This document shows, in pieces, positions 1-7,358 of a DNA stretch of 64,000 nucleotides (position 1 is its first letter; every line of letters begins with the position of its first letter). Location: positions 1 through 64,000 of the forward strand of contig JAJXUE010000005.1 in assembly GCA_021783135.1 (NCBI GenBank), in the 5' to 3' direction. This DNA comes from Bacillota bacterium (lineage in GTDB: Bacteria > Bacillota > Desulfitobacteriia > Desulfitobacteriales > JAJXUE01). The position numbers and the translations under genes were made by a program. The notes beneath the pieces were generated by a model, which saw nothing but the letters and a program-made list of their open reading frames with translations, searched no databases and was not told the origin of the DNA.

Positions 1-323
1 TTGGTAAATTAGCCGTAGATCATCTAAACAAGTCAAAAAGGATTGCTGCTTAGGTTTTCAAAAAGAATTTATTAACTAGATTCTGGAGGTCTCGCCTTCG
101 GAAATCAAACATTATGAAATTGACTCATATAGTAGCCTTTTTTTCTGTCCATAATAATGTGACGAAATAATGTGAGGACAACAAGTTTTGCCTTGTGTGA
201 TTGTTAACCTTTTTGAGTCGACAAAATGTTACTAAATAATGGAATATATTTTATTGTGTAGCCATTAAAATAGTAATAAAATGTAATAAAATAGTGCTTG
301 TACAAAAAAAGAGGTGATAGAGG
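1..323. other. Upstream region of Spo0E-like gene with possible 0A boxes
   Basis: No coding sequence is seen here. The stretch is AT-rich. It holds an exact match to the Spo0A-box core TGNCGAA at 160-166 (TGACGAA) and a one-mismatch match in the opposite orientation at 217-226 (TTTTGTCGAC on the minus strand). A perfect tandem 10-bp repeat, GTAATAAAAT, lies at 273-292, 31 bp before the start codon. Spo0A control of the downstream gene is an inference. Two 7-bp matches in 320 AT-rich bases are weak evidence alone. Confidence 0.35.
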
Positions 324-494
324 ATGGAAATTAGGCTTTTAAAAAGAATCGAGAGACTGCGTAAGGAACTATACAAATTTGAGCGTGAGAGAAAGTTGAT
401 TGATCCGGAGGTTGTCCGAGTCAGTCAACAATTAGATACTGTACTAAACCTATACTATACATATAACCGTTACCAACAACTGAGTTTTTGGTAA
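324..494 (+). CDS. Spo0E-family aspartyl-phosphate phosphatase
   Basis: A 56-residue protein that matches the Spo0E family, small two-helix phosphatases that remove phosphate from Spo0A~P and delay sporulation. The family signature SQQLD is at residues 34-38, within the expected pattern of a basic helix, a short linker (IDPE) and a second helix followed by YY. Length is typical for the family (50-85 aa). The ATG is preceded by a good ribosome binding site, GAGGTGAT at 311-318. A strong hairpin terminator follows at 526-557, so it is probably monocistronic. The assignment rests on the short signature and overall pattern. The substrate could be a response regulator other than Spo0A. Confidence 0.85.
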   Translation: MEIRLLKRIERLRKELYKFERERKLIDPEVVRVSQQLDTVLNLYYTYNRYQQLSFW

Positions 495-525
495 TTGCTT
501 TACAAATACGTTTGACTAAAGCAAA

Positions 526-557
526 AACCCGTCCAAATTTGGACGGGTTAAATTTTT
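526..557. terminator. Intrinsic terminator, probably bidirectional
   Basis: A perfect 12-bp stem (AACCCGTCCAAA pairing with TTTGGACGGGTT) with an A-run on the left and a T-run on the right. It can end the Spo0E-like transcript on the plus strand and the isochorismatase-family transcript on the minus strand. Confidence 0.85.
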
Positions 558-606
558 ACCCATGTAAAAATCGTTTAGGCTAATTTGGGCGCATAATGAG
601 CTGAGC

Positions 607-1164
607 CTATAATCCTTGAGTCCATTCATTTACGGTCATTACATTCGCCTGGCGGGGAAATACCTTTTCGATTAATACGCGATGAACCTCAGGATCAGCA
701 TCGAGACAAGCATCAGACAAAACGATTAGCCCGTAATCTTTATCAGCTGCTTCCCGCAGAGTAGAAAGCACCACGCCGCTCGTGGCAATACCTGTTAGGA
801 TGAGTGTCTCAATTTGCCTGGAACGTAGGATAACCTCAAGGTCACTACCGGCAAATGCACTTACCCTCAGTTTGGTAACCACAGGTTCATCCGGCTGAGG
901 TTCGACTGACGCGTGAATTTGTGTTGTGGAATCGGTAACTGTCATGTCTCCACGTCCTGAGATAGCCGAGAATGACTTGTTCTTGGCGCTAACTTCTGGA
1001 AAGCCCGGACGAAAGGCCACACGCACGAAAATTACCGGGATGCCTGCGTGACGGGCCGCGTTTACAGCAACTTGGAAAGGGGCTATGGCTTCAGGCTTTT
1101 CTGTAAAACGTGATACTATACCGTTTTGAACGTCCATAACTAGGAGTGCGGAGTGGTTTGACAT
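607..1164 (-). CDS. Isochorismatase-family (cysteine hydrolase fold) protein
   Basis: About 185 residues with the isochorismatase/nicotinamidase alpha-beta fold. The first strand ends in the conserved Asp (VMDVQNG), and a conserved Lys follows at VVTKLR. Family members usually have a nucleophilic Cys in the pattern G-x-x-T-x-x-C-V. Here the segment reads GIATSGVVLST, so Val takes the Cys position and the usual amidase chemistry is unlikely. The substrate cannot be named. An ATG 18 bases upstream is also in frame, but the GGAGGTG that would serve as ribosome binding site lies between the two ATGs, so the downstream start is preferred. It is transcribed alone, convergent with the Spo0E-like gene. 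Confidence 0.8.
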   Translation of the reverse strand: MSNHSALLVMDVQNGIVSRFTEKPEAIAPFQVAVNAARHAGIPVIFVRVAFRPGFPEVSAKNKSFSAISGRGDMTVTDSTTQIHASVEPQPDEPVVTKLRVSAFAGSDLEVILRSRQIETLILTGIATSGVVLSTLREAADKDYGLIVLSDACLDADPEVHRVLIEKVFPRQANVMTVNEWTQGL

Positions 1165-1324
1165 CACCTTGGACACCTCCATTTAGTATTTAAGGTTAAC
1201 GGAATCAAAAATTGTGCAGGAACTGGAAAGGGACTTGTATAATAAGATAGATAGAATGGATAGGAAACTGCAGAGCTGGGGAAGTTGCTGACTTGAGGAT
1301 TTTCATTGGCATCTGCTTTTGCGA

Positions 1325-1957
1325 TTAGCGAAGAATGGGGAAGAGCCCGGACAGACCGGTTGCAGCCATTTGTACGGCGATTACGGTTAGCAAAAGCCCC
1401 ATCATCCTGGTAATCAAATTGATCGTTGTTTGAGGCAAATGCTTCTGCACCCATAGGGCATGGTAAAAGAGGAAGAATGTAACCACTAGAACGGCCAAAG
1501 TAGCCAATATCACGATCAGTGTTCCTGTAAAAATGGACGAGTACCCCCCGGACAAAACCATAACTGTTGTGATTGTGCCTGGCCCGGCTAGAATGGGGGT
1601 AGCCAGTGGTACTATGGCGAGATCTTCCTTCACCATACTCTCCTCGTGTTCGTCCTGGTTGGGATCATGGACCTTTGATGTTTTACCCTGTAATAGGTTA
1701 AAGGCAATGAAGAAGAGAAGAATGCCACCTGCAATCCTAAAGGCGTTCAGGGTGATGCCTAGGATTTTTAAAATGATTTGACCGAATACAGCGAAAAAAA
1801 GCACGATAAAAAAAGCGATTAGCGTGGAACGGCGGGCGAGAATTCTTTTTTCAGTTTGAGACTGATTGGCGGTAAGCGCCAGGAAAATTGGCACATTGGC
1901 AATTGGATTCATAATTGCAAAAATCGAGGCAAGCGTAGATAGGGCAAAGTTACCCAT
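1325..1957 (-). CDS. MarC family integral membrane protein
   Basis: A 210-residue, very hydrophobic protein with six predicted membrane helices. The N-terminal segment reads IFAIMNPIANVPIFLALT, the hallmark of the MarC/UPF0056 family (NAAT transporter superfamily by annotation). A second family motif, ATPILAGPGTITTVM, lies in the middle. The name comes from the mar locus, but MarC does not confer multidrug resistance and the transport substrate is unsettled. Length matches the family (about 200-220 aa). It is a single gene divergent from the carbonic anhydrase gene. Confidence 0.85.
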   Translation of the reverse strand: MGNFALSTLASIFAIMNPIANVPIFLALTANQSQTEKRILARRSTLIAFFIVLFFAVFGQIILKILGITLNAFRIAGGILLFFIAFNLLQGKTSKVHDPNQDEHEESMVKEDLAIVPLATPILAGPGTITTVMVLSGGYSSIFTGTLIVILATLAVLVVTFFLFYHALWVQKHLPQTTINLITRMMGLLLTVIAVQMAATGLSGLFPILR

Positions 1958-2084
1958 TATTTTATCACCTTATTTATATCAATTTAACTTCTATTTTCGC
2001 ACAGAGCTATGGATGGTGCAACAGTATCTGAAGCAATGCTTCCTTGAACCGAAAAATATAACCTTAATTTTGGAGTGATTGCGA

Positions 2085-2705
2085 GTGGAAAAGCTTTTAC
2101 AAGGGCTAATCAGATTCCGTAAAGAAGATTTTGAAAAGCATAAGGAGTTATTTGGTCAATTAGAAAAACAACAGAGTCCCCATACATTATTTATCGGCTG
2201 CTCTGATTCAAGATTAGTACCTAATTTAATCACGCAGACCCTTCCAGGCGAATTGTTTGTAGTAAGAAATATCGCTAATATTGTTCCGCCCTACCGAAAA
2301 TCGGAGGAACATTTGGCTACTACTTCGGCTATCGAATACGCTATAAATGTGCTCGATGTACAAAACATCGTCGTATGTGGTCACTCCAACTGTGGAGGTT
2401 GTCACGCAATCTATGCTTCTGACGACCTTCTAAGTCAAATACCACATACAAGGAAGTGGCTAGAATTAGCTGAAGATGTAAAAAAGAGGGTCTTAGACGA
2501 ACTGCATGAAGAGGACGAACAAACCAGAGAGTGGATGACGGAGCAAATCAACGTTGTGGAACAGCTCAAACACTTGCTCACCTATCCGTTTATTCGTGAT
2601 AAATATAAAACCAGTGAAATTGAGATTCATGGCTGGTATTACGTCATCGAAACAGGTGAGGTCTATATTTATAACAAAGAAAATGGCAAGTTTGAAGTAG
2701 ATTAA
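2085..2705 (+). CDS. Beta-class carbonic anhydrase
   Basis: A 206-residue zinc enzyme that interconverts CO2 and bicarbonate. The zinc ligands are visible as Cys39 (in CSDSR, with the Asp41/Arg43 dyad), His100 and Cys103 (in HSNCGGC). The length and the C-terminal segment HGWYYVIETGEVYIY fit the class. A TTG six bases upstream could extend the frame, but GGAG at 2072-2075 sits only 3 nt from it and 9 nt from the GTG at 2085, so GTG is chosen. There is no membrane segment, so it should be cytoplasmic. The next gene begins 33 bp downstream on the same strand, and no terminator is seen between them. Confidence 0.95.
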   Translation: MEKLLQGLIRFRKEDFEKHKELFGQLEKQQSPHTLFIGCSDSRLVPNLITQTLPGELFVVRNIANIVPPYRKSEEHLATTSAIEYAINVLDVQNIVVCGHSNCGGCHAIYASDDLLSQIPHTRKWLELAEDVKKRVLDELHEEDEQTREWMTEQINVVEQLKHLLTYPFIRDKYKTSEIEIHGWYYVIETGEVYIYNKENGKFEVD

Positions 2706-2738
2706 AATTGCCGGCATCATAAATTTGGGGGTTTAGCT

Positions 2739-4820
2739 ATGCAGATTTTCTCCCTTCTATCTTTGCTAGCTTGTATCGTTTACCTGCTCTTGGGGTTACA
2801 AGTGTATCAAGCTGACCGTAAGTCTCGTTTAAACAGGTTATTTCTAGCTTTCACCGTAAGTCTTGCTATTTGGTCATTTGGGTTTATTTTTGTTTACCAT
2901 TATTTTAATCAAACAACGGCTCAATTTTGGTTTTGGAATAAGTTCGCTGCCTTTGGTTGGTCTGTCTATTGCGGAATTGCGCTCCACTTGTCGCTGGAAT
3001 TGACGCATAAAGAACGCTTTTTGCGCAATAAGTTAGCCTATGTGTTAATTTACGGCCCGGGCGTGGTTGTTTTGGCTGCGGAGCTGGCTTTCTTTGGCCC
3101 TACCTTCCATCCTCCGTATGCTAATGATATCTTCGTGTTACTAGATGGCTTGTATTATGTTACCTGCATTTTTGCGAGTTTGGTGCTCGTTTGGTGGTGG
3201 GGGCATAAGTCCCCGCTGAGCGTTGAGAGGAACCAGGCTAGGCTCATTGTGAGTGCCGGTTTAATTTCATTTGGAAGTGGCTTTGTAATTCAAACGATTA
3301 TGCCTTTGTTGGGTATGGACAAATTCCCTCCCAGTGGACAACTTATGGCTCTTGTATGGGCATATGGAGTCAGGCAAGCGATTATTAAGTACAAGTTCCT
3401 TAACCTGTCCGCGTTGGTAAGCGCTGACGAAATTTTGGCAGAGGTAACAGACCTAATATTCTTGTTAAATACGGAACGTAAAATCATTAGAGTGAATGCG
3501 AAGACCGAGGAGGTTCTTGGTTATACCATCGATGAACTGGCAGAAAAGCATTTTCAGACCTTCATAGCAGATGCCACAGAACTCCAAGCAACCTTTCTGA
3601 CCCTTTTCCATGGCGGAGAAAGTGCCAGGAGGGTGGAAGTGTACATACGCGCTAAAACAGGGGAAAGCATACCACTGCTTTTATACATAAAAACTGTTAA
3701 AGACGGTGTGGGCGATTTAGCGGGACTAATCCTAATAGGACAAGACCTGCGGGTTTTAAAAAAGTTGGAGTATCTAAGCTTCCATGATCCTTTGACAGGC
3801 TTGTTTAACCGTGTTTTCTTTGAACGCGAGATGGAACGCTTGGAAAACAAGACAGATGAAGCGGTCGGCATTATCCTGTCTGACATTGACGGTTTAAAGC
3901 TGATAAACGACACTTTCGGACATGCAGCCGGTGACAAGTTGATTCTTGCCGGTGGTCAAGCAATGGAGAGGGCAGTTGGTTCCGTTGGCATTGCAGCCAG
4001 GGTTGGCGGTGATGAGTTTGCAGTACTACTAAAAGGTACCAGTGCAACGCAAATGCAAGACATTTACCGGAAAATTAAAAACGAAGCAGTGGCCTTTAAT
4101 GAAAAGCATGTGGATCTTTCCCTTAGTCTTTCAGTCGGATATGCTTATAGTGAAGGTGTCGTAGACATAAGGAATCTCTTCAAAGAAGCTGATGATAATA
4201 TGTACCGAGGAAAACTTTTTAAAAGTAAAAGTATACACAGCGCAATCATTCGAACCTTAACTGAAACGCTGCAAGCCAGAGATTTTATTACTGAAGGACA
4301 TGCCGAACGGCTGCAAGATATAGTGGATGTGATGGGGAAGGCGCTACAGTTGCCTGACTCAAGCCTGAGAGACTTGCGGCTTTTTTCGCAGTTTCATGAT
4401 ATCGGCAAGGTAGGGATACCGGATAGAATCCTATTTAAGGCAGGACCGCTCACACATGATGAACAAAAGGATATGCAACGTCATAGTGAGATCGGCTATC
4501 GAATTGCTGTGTCTTCACCGGAATTGCTGCCAATTGCGGAGTGGGTCTTAAAACATCATGAATGGTGGGATGGTTCAGGGTATCCTATTGGACTTAAAAT
4601 GGAGGAGATTCCGTTGGCTTGTCGGATACTCGCCATTGCGGATGCGTATGATTCTATGACTAACGACCGTCCTTACCGCTTAGCTACAAGTGAGGCAGAT
4701 GCCGCTGCTGAACTGGTGCGCGGAGCGGGTACGCAATTTGATCCAACTTTGGTACAAGTATTTCTTGACGCCTTTTCAAATCGTGAACAAAATACTCAGG
4801 ATATCGACGTAGGAGCTTAA
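2739..4820 (+). CDS. 7TM-PAS-GGDEF-HD-GYP cyclic-di-GMP turnover protein
   Basis: A 693-residue membrane signalling protein. The N-terminal ~220 residues hold about seven hydrophobic helices of the kind found at the start of sensor kinases. A PAS domain (about 225-340) follows, then a GGDEF domain with an intact GGDEF at 423-427 (diguanylate cyclase), then an HD-GYP domain with the HD pair at 553-554 and HHEWWDGSGYP at 606-616 (cyclic-di-GMP phosphodiesterase). Both catalytic motifs are intact, so it could both make and degrade c-di-GMP, with the PAS or membrane domain choosing. The ATG is preceded by a GGGGG-type ribosome binding site. It follows the carbonic anhydrase by 33 bp, and a functional link is not established. 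Confidence 0.95.
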   Translation: MQIFSLLSLLACIVYLLLGLQVYQADRKSRLNRLFLAFTVSLAIWSFGFIFVYHYFNQTTAQFWFWNKFAAFGWSVYCGIALHLSLELTHKERFLRNKLAYVLIYGPGVVVLAAELAFFGPTFHPPYANDIFVLLDGLYYVTCIFASLVLVWWWGHKSPLSVERNQARLIVSAGLISFGSGFVIQTIMPLLGMDKFPPSGQLMALVWAYGVRQAIIKYKFLNLSALVSADEILAEVTDLIFLLNTERKIIRVNAKTEEVLGYTIDELAEKHFQTFIADATELQATFLTLFHGGESARRVEVYIRAKTGESIPLLLYIKTVKDGVGDLAGLILIGQDLRVLKKLEYLSFHDPLTGLFNRVFFEREMERLENKTDEAVGIILSDIDGLKLINDTFGHAAGDKLILAGGQAMERAVGSVGIAARVGGDEFAVLLKGTSATQMQDIYRKIKNEAVAFNEKHVDLSLSLSVGYAYSEGVVDIRNLFKEADDNMYRGKLFKSKSIHSAIIRTLTETLQARDFITEGHAERLQDIVDVMGKALQLPDSSLRDLRLFSQFHDIGKVGIPDRILFKAGPLTHDEQKDMQRHSEIGYRIAVSSPELLPIAEWVLKHHEWWDGSGYPIGLKMEEIPLACRILAIADAYDSMTNDRPYRLATSEADAAAELVRGAGTQFDPTLVQVFLDAFSNREQNTQDIDVGA

Positions 4821-4889
4821 GGAAGTGGAACATACTAGGTACGGGTAAGGGGAATAAGGGTACGGGTACAAGTTATAGTACAAGTTATA

Positions 4890-5918
4890 TTAAACGTTTT
4901 CGGCAATGTAATAAATTAACCGTTCTGTTTCGGCCCAGCCCAAGCAGGCATCTGTAATTGATTTGCCGTAGATGTTGGCGCCAATACCTTGATTGCCTTC
5001 AACAAGATAGCTTTCAACCATTAGACCTTTAATTATTTTTTTCAGTAATGGGTTATCCTTTCTACTCGTCAGTACTTCCCGCGTAATTCTAGGCTGCTCG
5101 GAGAAACATTTCATAGAGTTGGCATGGTTGGTATCCACAATAATGGCTGGGTTTAACAACTGCTGTTTTTCATACTCATTAGCAACGCGAATTAAGTCTT
5201 CATAATGATAGTTGGGGATATTGCGGCCGTAAGAATCGACTGCCCCTCGCAGGATCGCATGTGTTAAGGGGTTACCGCTGGTTTCAATTTCCCAACCATT
5301 ATAGATAAAGCTATGACAGTTCTGGGCGGCGCGAATTGAGTTCAACATGACGGAAAAGTCGCCGCTGGTAGGATTTTTCATGCCAACAGGGGTATCAATG
5401 CCACTTGATGTTAGACGGTGCTGCTGGTTTTCCACGGAACGGGCACCAATGGCCACATAGCCTAAAATATCCGAGAGAAATGTATAGTTTTCAGGGTAGA
5501 GCATTTCATCGGCTGCAGGCATGTAATATTCTGATAGGGCGCGGATATGCAACTTGCGGATAGCTTTGATGCCCATGAGCAAATCCGGTTCTTTCGAGGG
5601 ATCAGGTTGATGTACCATGCCCTTATAACCTTCTCCGGTGGTGCGAGGTTTATTGGTATAGATTCTGGGTATAATCAAAATTTGCTCGGCAACCTTTTCT
5701 TGAATTGTTGCCAGTCTGCTAATATATTCGCAAACAGAATCTTCGTTGTCCGCTGAGCAAGGACCGATAATAAGTAATAGTCTTTGATCCTCATTTTCAA
5801 AGATTTTTTTTATTGCGTTATCTCTGTTTAGCTTGGCATTTTTAGCCTGCTCAGGTAGGGGCATCTGGGCAATAATTTCTTCAACGCTAGGTATCTCCTG
5901 GATAAATTTCATACTCAT
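4890..5918 (-). CDS. 3-deoxy-7-phosphoheptulonate (DAHP) synthase, class I AroG/F/H type
   Basis: A 342-residue enzyme that condenses phosphoenolpyruvate and erythrose 4-phosphate, the first step of aromatic amino acid synthesis. Recognisable class I motifs are IIGPCSADNE, the KPRTT loop and the KNPTSGD segment. Length is near the 350 aa of the E. coli isozymes. The N-terminal extension that carries the feedback site in AroFGH is present, so allosteric control by an aromatic amino acid is likely, though which one cannot be read from sequence. AAGGAGC sits 8 nt before the ATG. The gene stands alone, with no other aromatic genes nearby. A 9-bp dyad lies in its upstream region (5966-5998). Confidence 0.93.
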   Translation of the reverse strand: MSMKFIQEIPSVEEIIAQMPLPEQAKNAKLNRDNAIKKIFENEDQRLLLIIGPCSADNEDSVCEYISRLATIQEKVAEQILIIPRIYTNKPRTTGEGYKGMVHQPDPSKEPDLLMGIKAIRKLHIRALSEYYMPAADEMLYPENYTFLSDILGYVAIGARSVENQQHRLTSSGIDTPVGMKNPTSGDFSVMLNSIRAAQNCHSFIYNGWEIETSGNPLTHAILRGAVDSYGRNIPNYHYEDLIRVANEYEKQQLLNPAIIVDTNHANSMKCFSEQPRITREVLTSRKDNPLLKKIIKGLMVESYLVEGNQGIGANIYGKSITDACLGWAETERLIYYIAENV

Positions 5919-5965
5919 GCTGTAAGCTCCTTCAATCTCTCATCCATTATCAGTTTTATAATAGT

Positions 5966-5998
5966 CTACTCCAGTATAAAAAGATTTTTCTGGAGTAG
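5966..5998. promoter_or_regulatory. 9-bp inverted repeat upstream of DAHP synthase gene
   Basis: CTACTCCAG at 5966-5974 and its exact complement CTGGAGTAG at 5990-5998 are separated by 15 AT-rich bases. There is no T-run, so it is not a terminator. It sits about 50-80 bp upstream of the DAHP synthase start and could be an operator. Function is inferred only from position. Confidence 0.4.
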
Positions 5999-6116
5999 CA
6001 ACGTATTTTTGCGAAAGGAATCAACCTCAATGCGTAGAAATCTATATGAGGAAACTACGTAGCCATTGAGTGGCAAAATCTCTAATTTACGGCTTGTTAG
6101 AGAGGAGATATTTACA

Positions 6117-6488
6117 ATGAACTGCGAAAGATGTGGAGATCTTTTGGTCGAAGGAGAAGTTTACAATCACCGTGGCAAGAACCTTTGTGAAGATTGTTAT
6201 GTGGGAGCCTTGCAACCGCCGAAATCTTGCGATGTGACAGCAGTGCATTTGGCGAAAAAACATCGGGAACTTTCCGACCAAACAGGTACGGAAGGTCTGA
6301 GTGAGCACCAAAGGGAGATTTATAATCTTATCAAACTTAAGGGCAAGCTGACCAGACAAGAGCTAATGGACCACTTTAAGCTGCCGGATTGGGAATTGGA
6401 AAAACAAATTGCTGTCTTGCGTCATTGCGAGTTAGTGAAGGGCAGAAAAGAGGCAGATAAAGTCGTTATAGTTTTGTTTGATGCTTAA
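6117..6488 (+). CDS. LIM-like zinc-ribbon / winged-helix small regulator
   Basis: A 123-residue protein. The N-terminus holds a LIM-like zinc ribbon (CERCGDLL near the start, then CEDCYVG about 20 residues later). After a linker, a helix-turn-helix-like segment (SEHQREIYNLIKLKGKLT followed by a DNA-reading-like helix) reaches the C-terminus. The ATG at 6117 follows the ribosome binding site GAGAGGAG, while a longer TTG-initiated frame has none. The CDGSH gene starts 20 bp downstream, so the pair is likely co-transcribed. The domain layout suggests a transcription regulator, but its targets cannot be deduced. Confidence 0.7.
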   Translation: MNCERCGDLLVEGEVYNHRGKNLCEDCYVGALQPPKSCDVTAVHLAKKHRELSDQTGTEGLSEHQREIYNLIKLKGKLTRQELMDHFKLPDWELEKQIAVLRHCELVKGRKEADKVVIVLFDA

Positions 6489-6508
6489 AGATTGAAGGGC
6501 GATGTTCA

Positions 6509-7192
6509 ATGATGGATGATGAACAGAAATATAAGATTAAAATACTGCAAAATGGACCTTACTTAGTCACAGGAAATGTTCCTTTGTCGGAAAAGATCAT
6601 AGTTTCCAAGGGTAGAACCAAAATATTAAAGGATGGCCGCATATTACCGCAAGCTGAAGTATATGCACTCTGCAGATGTGGCAAGTCGCAAAATGCTCCC
6701 TTTTGTGACGGATCGCATGAAAGGGTAGGTTTTCTTGGAACTGAGCGGGCATCAAGGGAAAATTTCGCAGCTAGGGCTGATGTGCTTGAAGGACCGGAGC
6801 TTGATCTTCTGGATGATAATCGCTGTGCATATGCCCGCTTTTGTCATCGGGAAGACGGAAATGTATGGGAGCTTACCGAAAACTCGGATATTCCTAAGCT
6901 GCGGCAAGAGGCAATTATTGCGGCCGTTGAGTGTCCGGCAGGAAGGTTAGTCCCGTATGACAAATCGGGTCAAGCAATTGAACCTGAGTATTCACCGGCC
7001 ATAGAAATATTGCAAGATCCTGAAGAAGGAGCGAGTGGACCAATTGCTGTGAAGGGGAATATCCCGCTTGAATCTGCCCATGGATTTACTTATGAAGTAA
7101 GAAATCGCGTAGCGCTGTGTCGTTGTGGCAAATCAAGCAATATGCCATTTTGTGACGCAACACATATTTCAATTAATTATACAGATGACTAA
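6509..7192 (+). CDS. Iron-sulfur protein with two CDGSH domains and a central mono-cluster domain
   Basis: 227 residues. The first CDGSH zinc-finger-type motif (CRCGKSQNAPFCDGSH) lies near residues 52-67 and binds a [2Fe-2S] cluster through three Cys and one His. A central domain with CAYARFCH and a later ECPAGRL resembles the divergent [4Fe-4S] mono-cluster ferredoxin family. A second CDGSH-type motif (CRCGKSSNMPFCDATH) is at the C-terminus, with GS changed to AT but all four ligands kept. The role is probably electron transfer or cluster handling in the cytoplasm. A hairpin terminator follows at 7213-7253. The partner is unknown. Confidence 0.88.
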   Translation: MMDDEQKYKIKILQNGPYLVTGNVPLSEKIIVSKGRTKILKDGRILPQAEVYALCRCGKSQNAPFCDGSHERVGFLGTERASRENFAARADVLEGPELDLLDDNRCAYARFCHREDGNVWELTENSDIPKLRQEAIIAAVECPAGRLVPYDKSGQAIEPEYSPAIEILQDPEEGASGPIAVKGNIPLESAHGFTYEVRNRVALCRCGKSSNMPFCDATHISINYTDD

Positions 7193-7212
7193 ATAGATTA
7201 TTTGTGCACTAG

Positions 7213-7253
7213 AAATAGGGACGGTTGTGAGAGATGCCCAGCCGTCCCTATTT
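7213..7253. terminator. Intrinsic terminator between CDGSH gene and mntH
   Basis: A perfect 12-bp stem (AAATAGGGACGG with CCGTCCCTATTT) around a 17-base loop. The T-run is short on both sides. It lies between convergent genes and probably serves the CDGSH operon. Confidence 0.6.
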
Positions 7254-7358
7254 GGCGCGTTATTTGCTACTAACCTTAGTTCTAAACCGCACATTACTTG
7301 GCAAAATCAAACAAAAAAACGTAAACTTATTTGTACCCCGATAATGCCTTCCTGTTGT

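Noticed and set aside
1164-1454. 96-codon minus-strand frame across the isochorismatase/MarC gap
   Set aside because: It is overlapped by two genes with clear family motifs and has an improbable composition.
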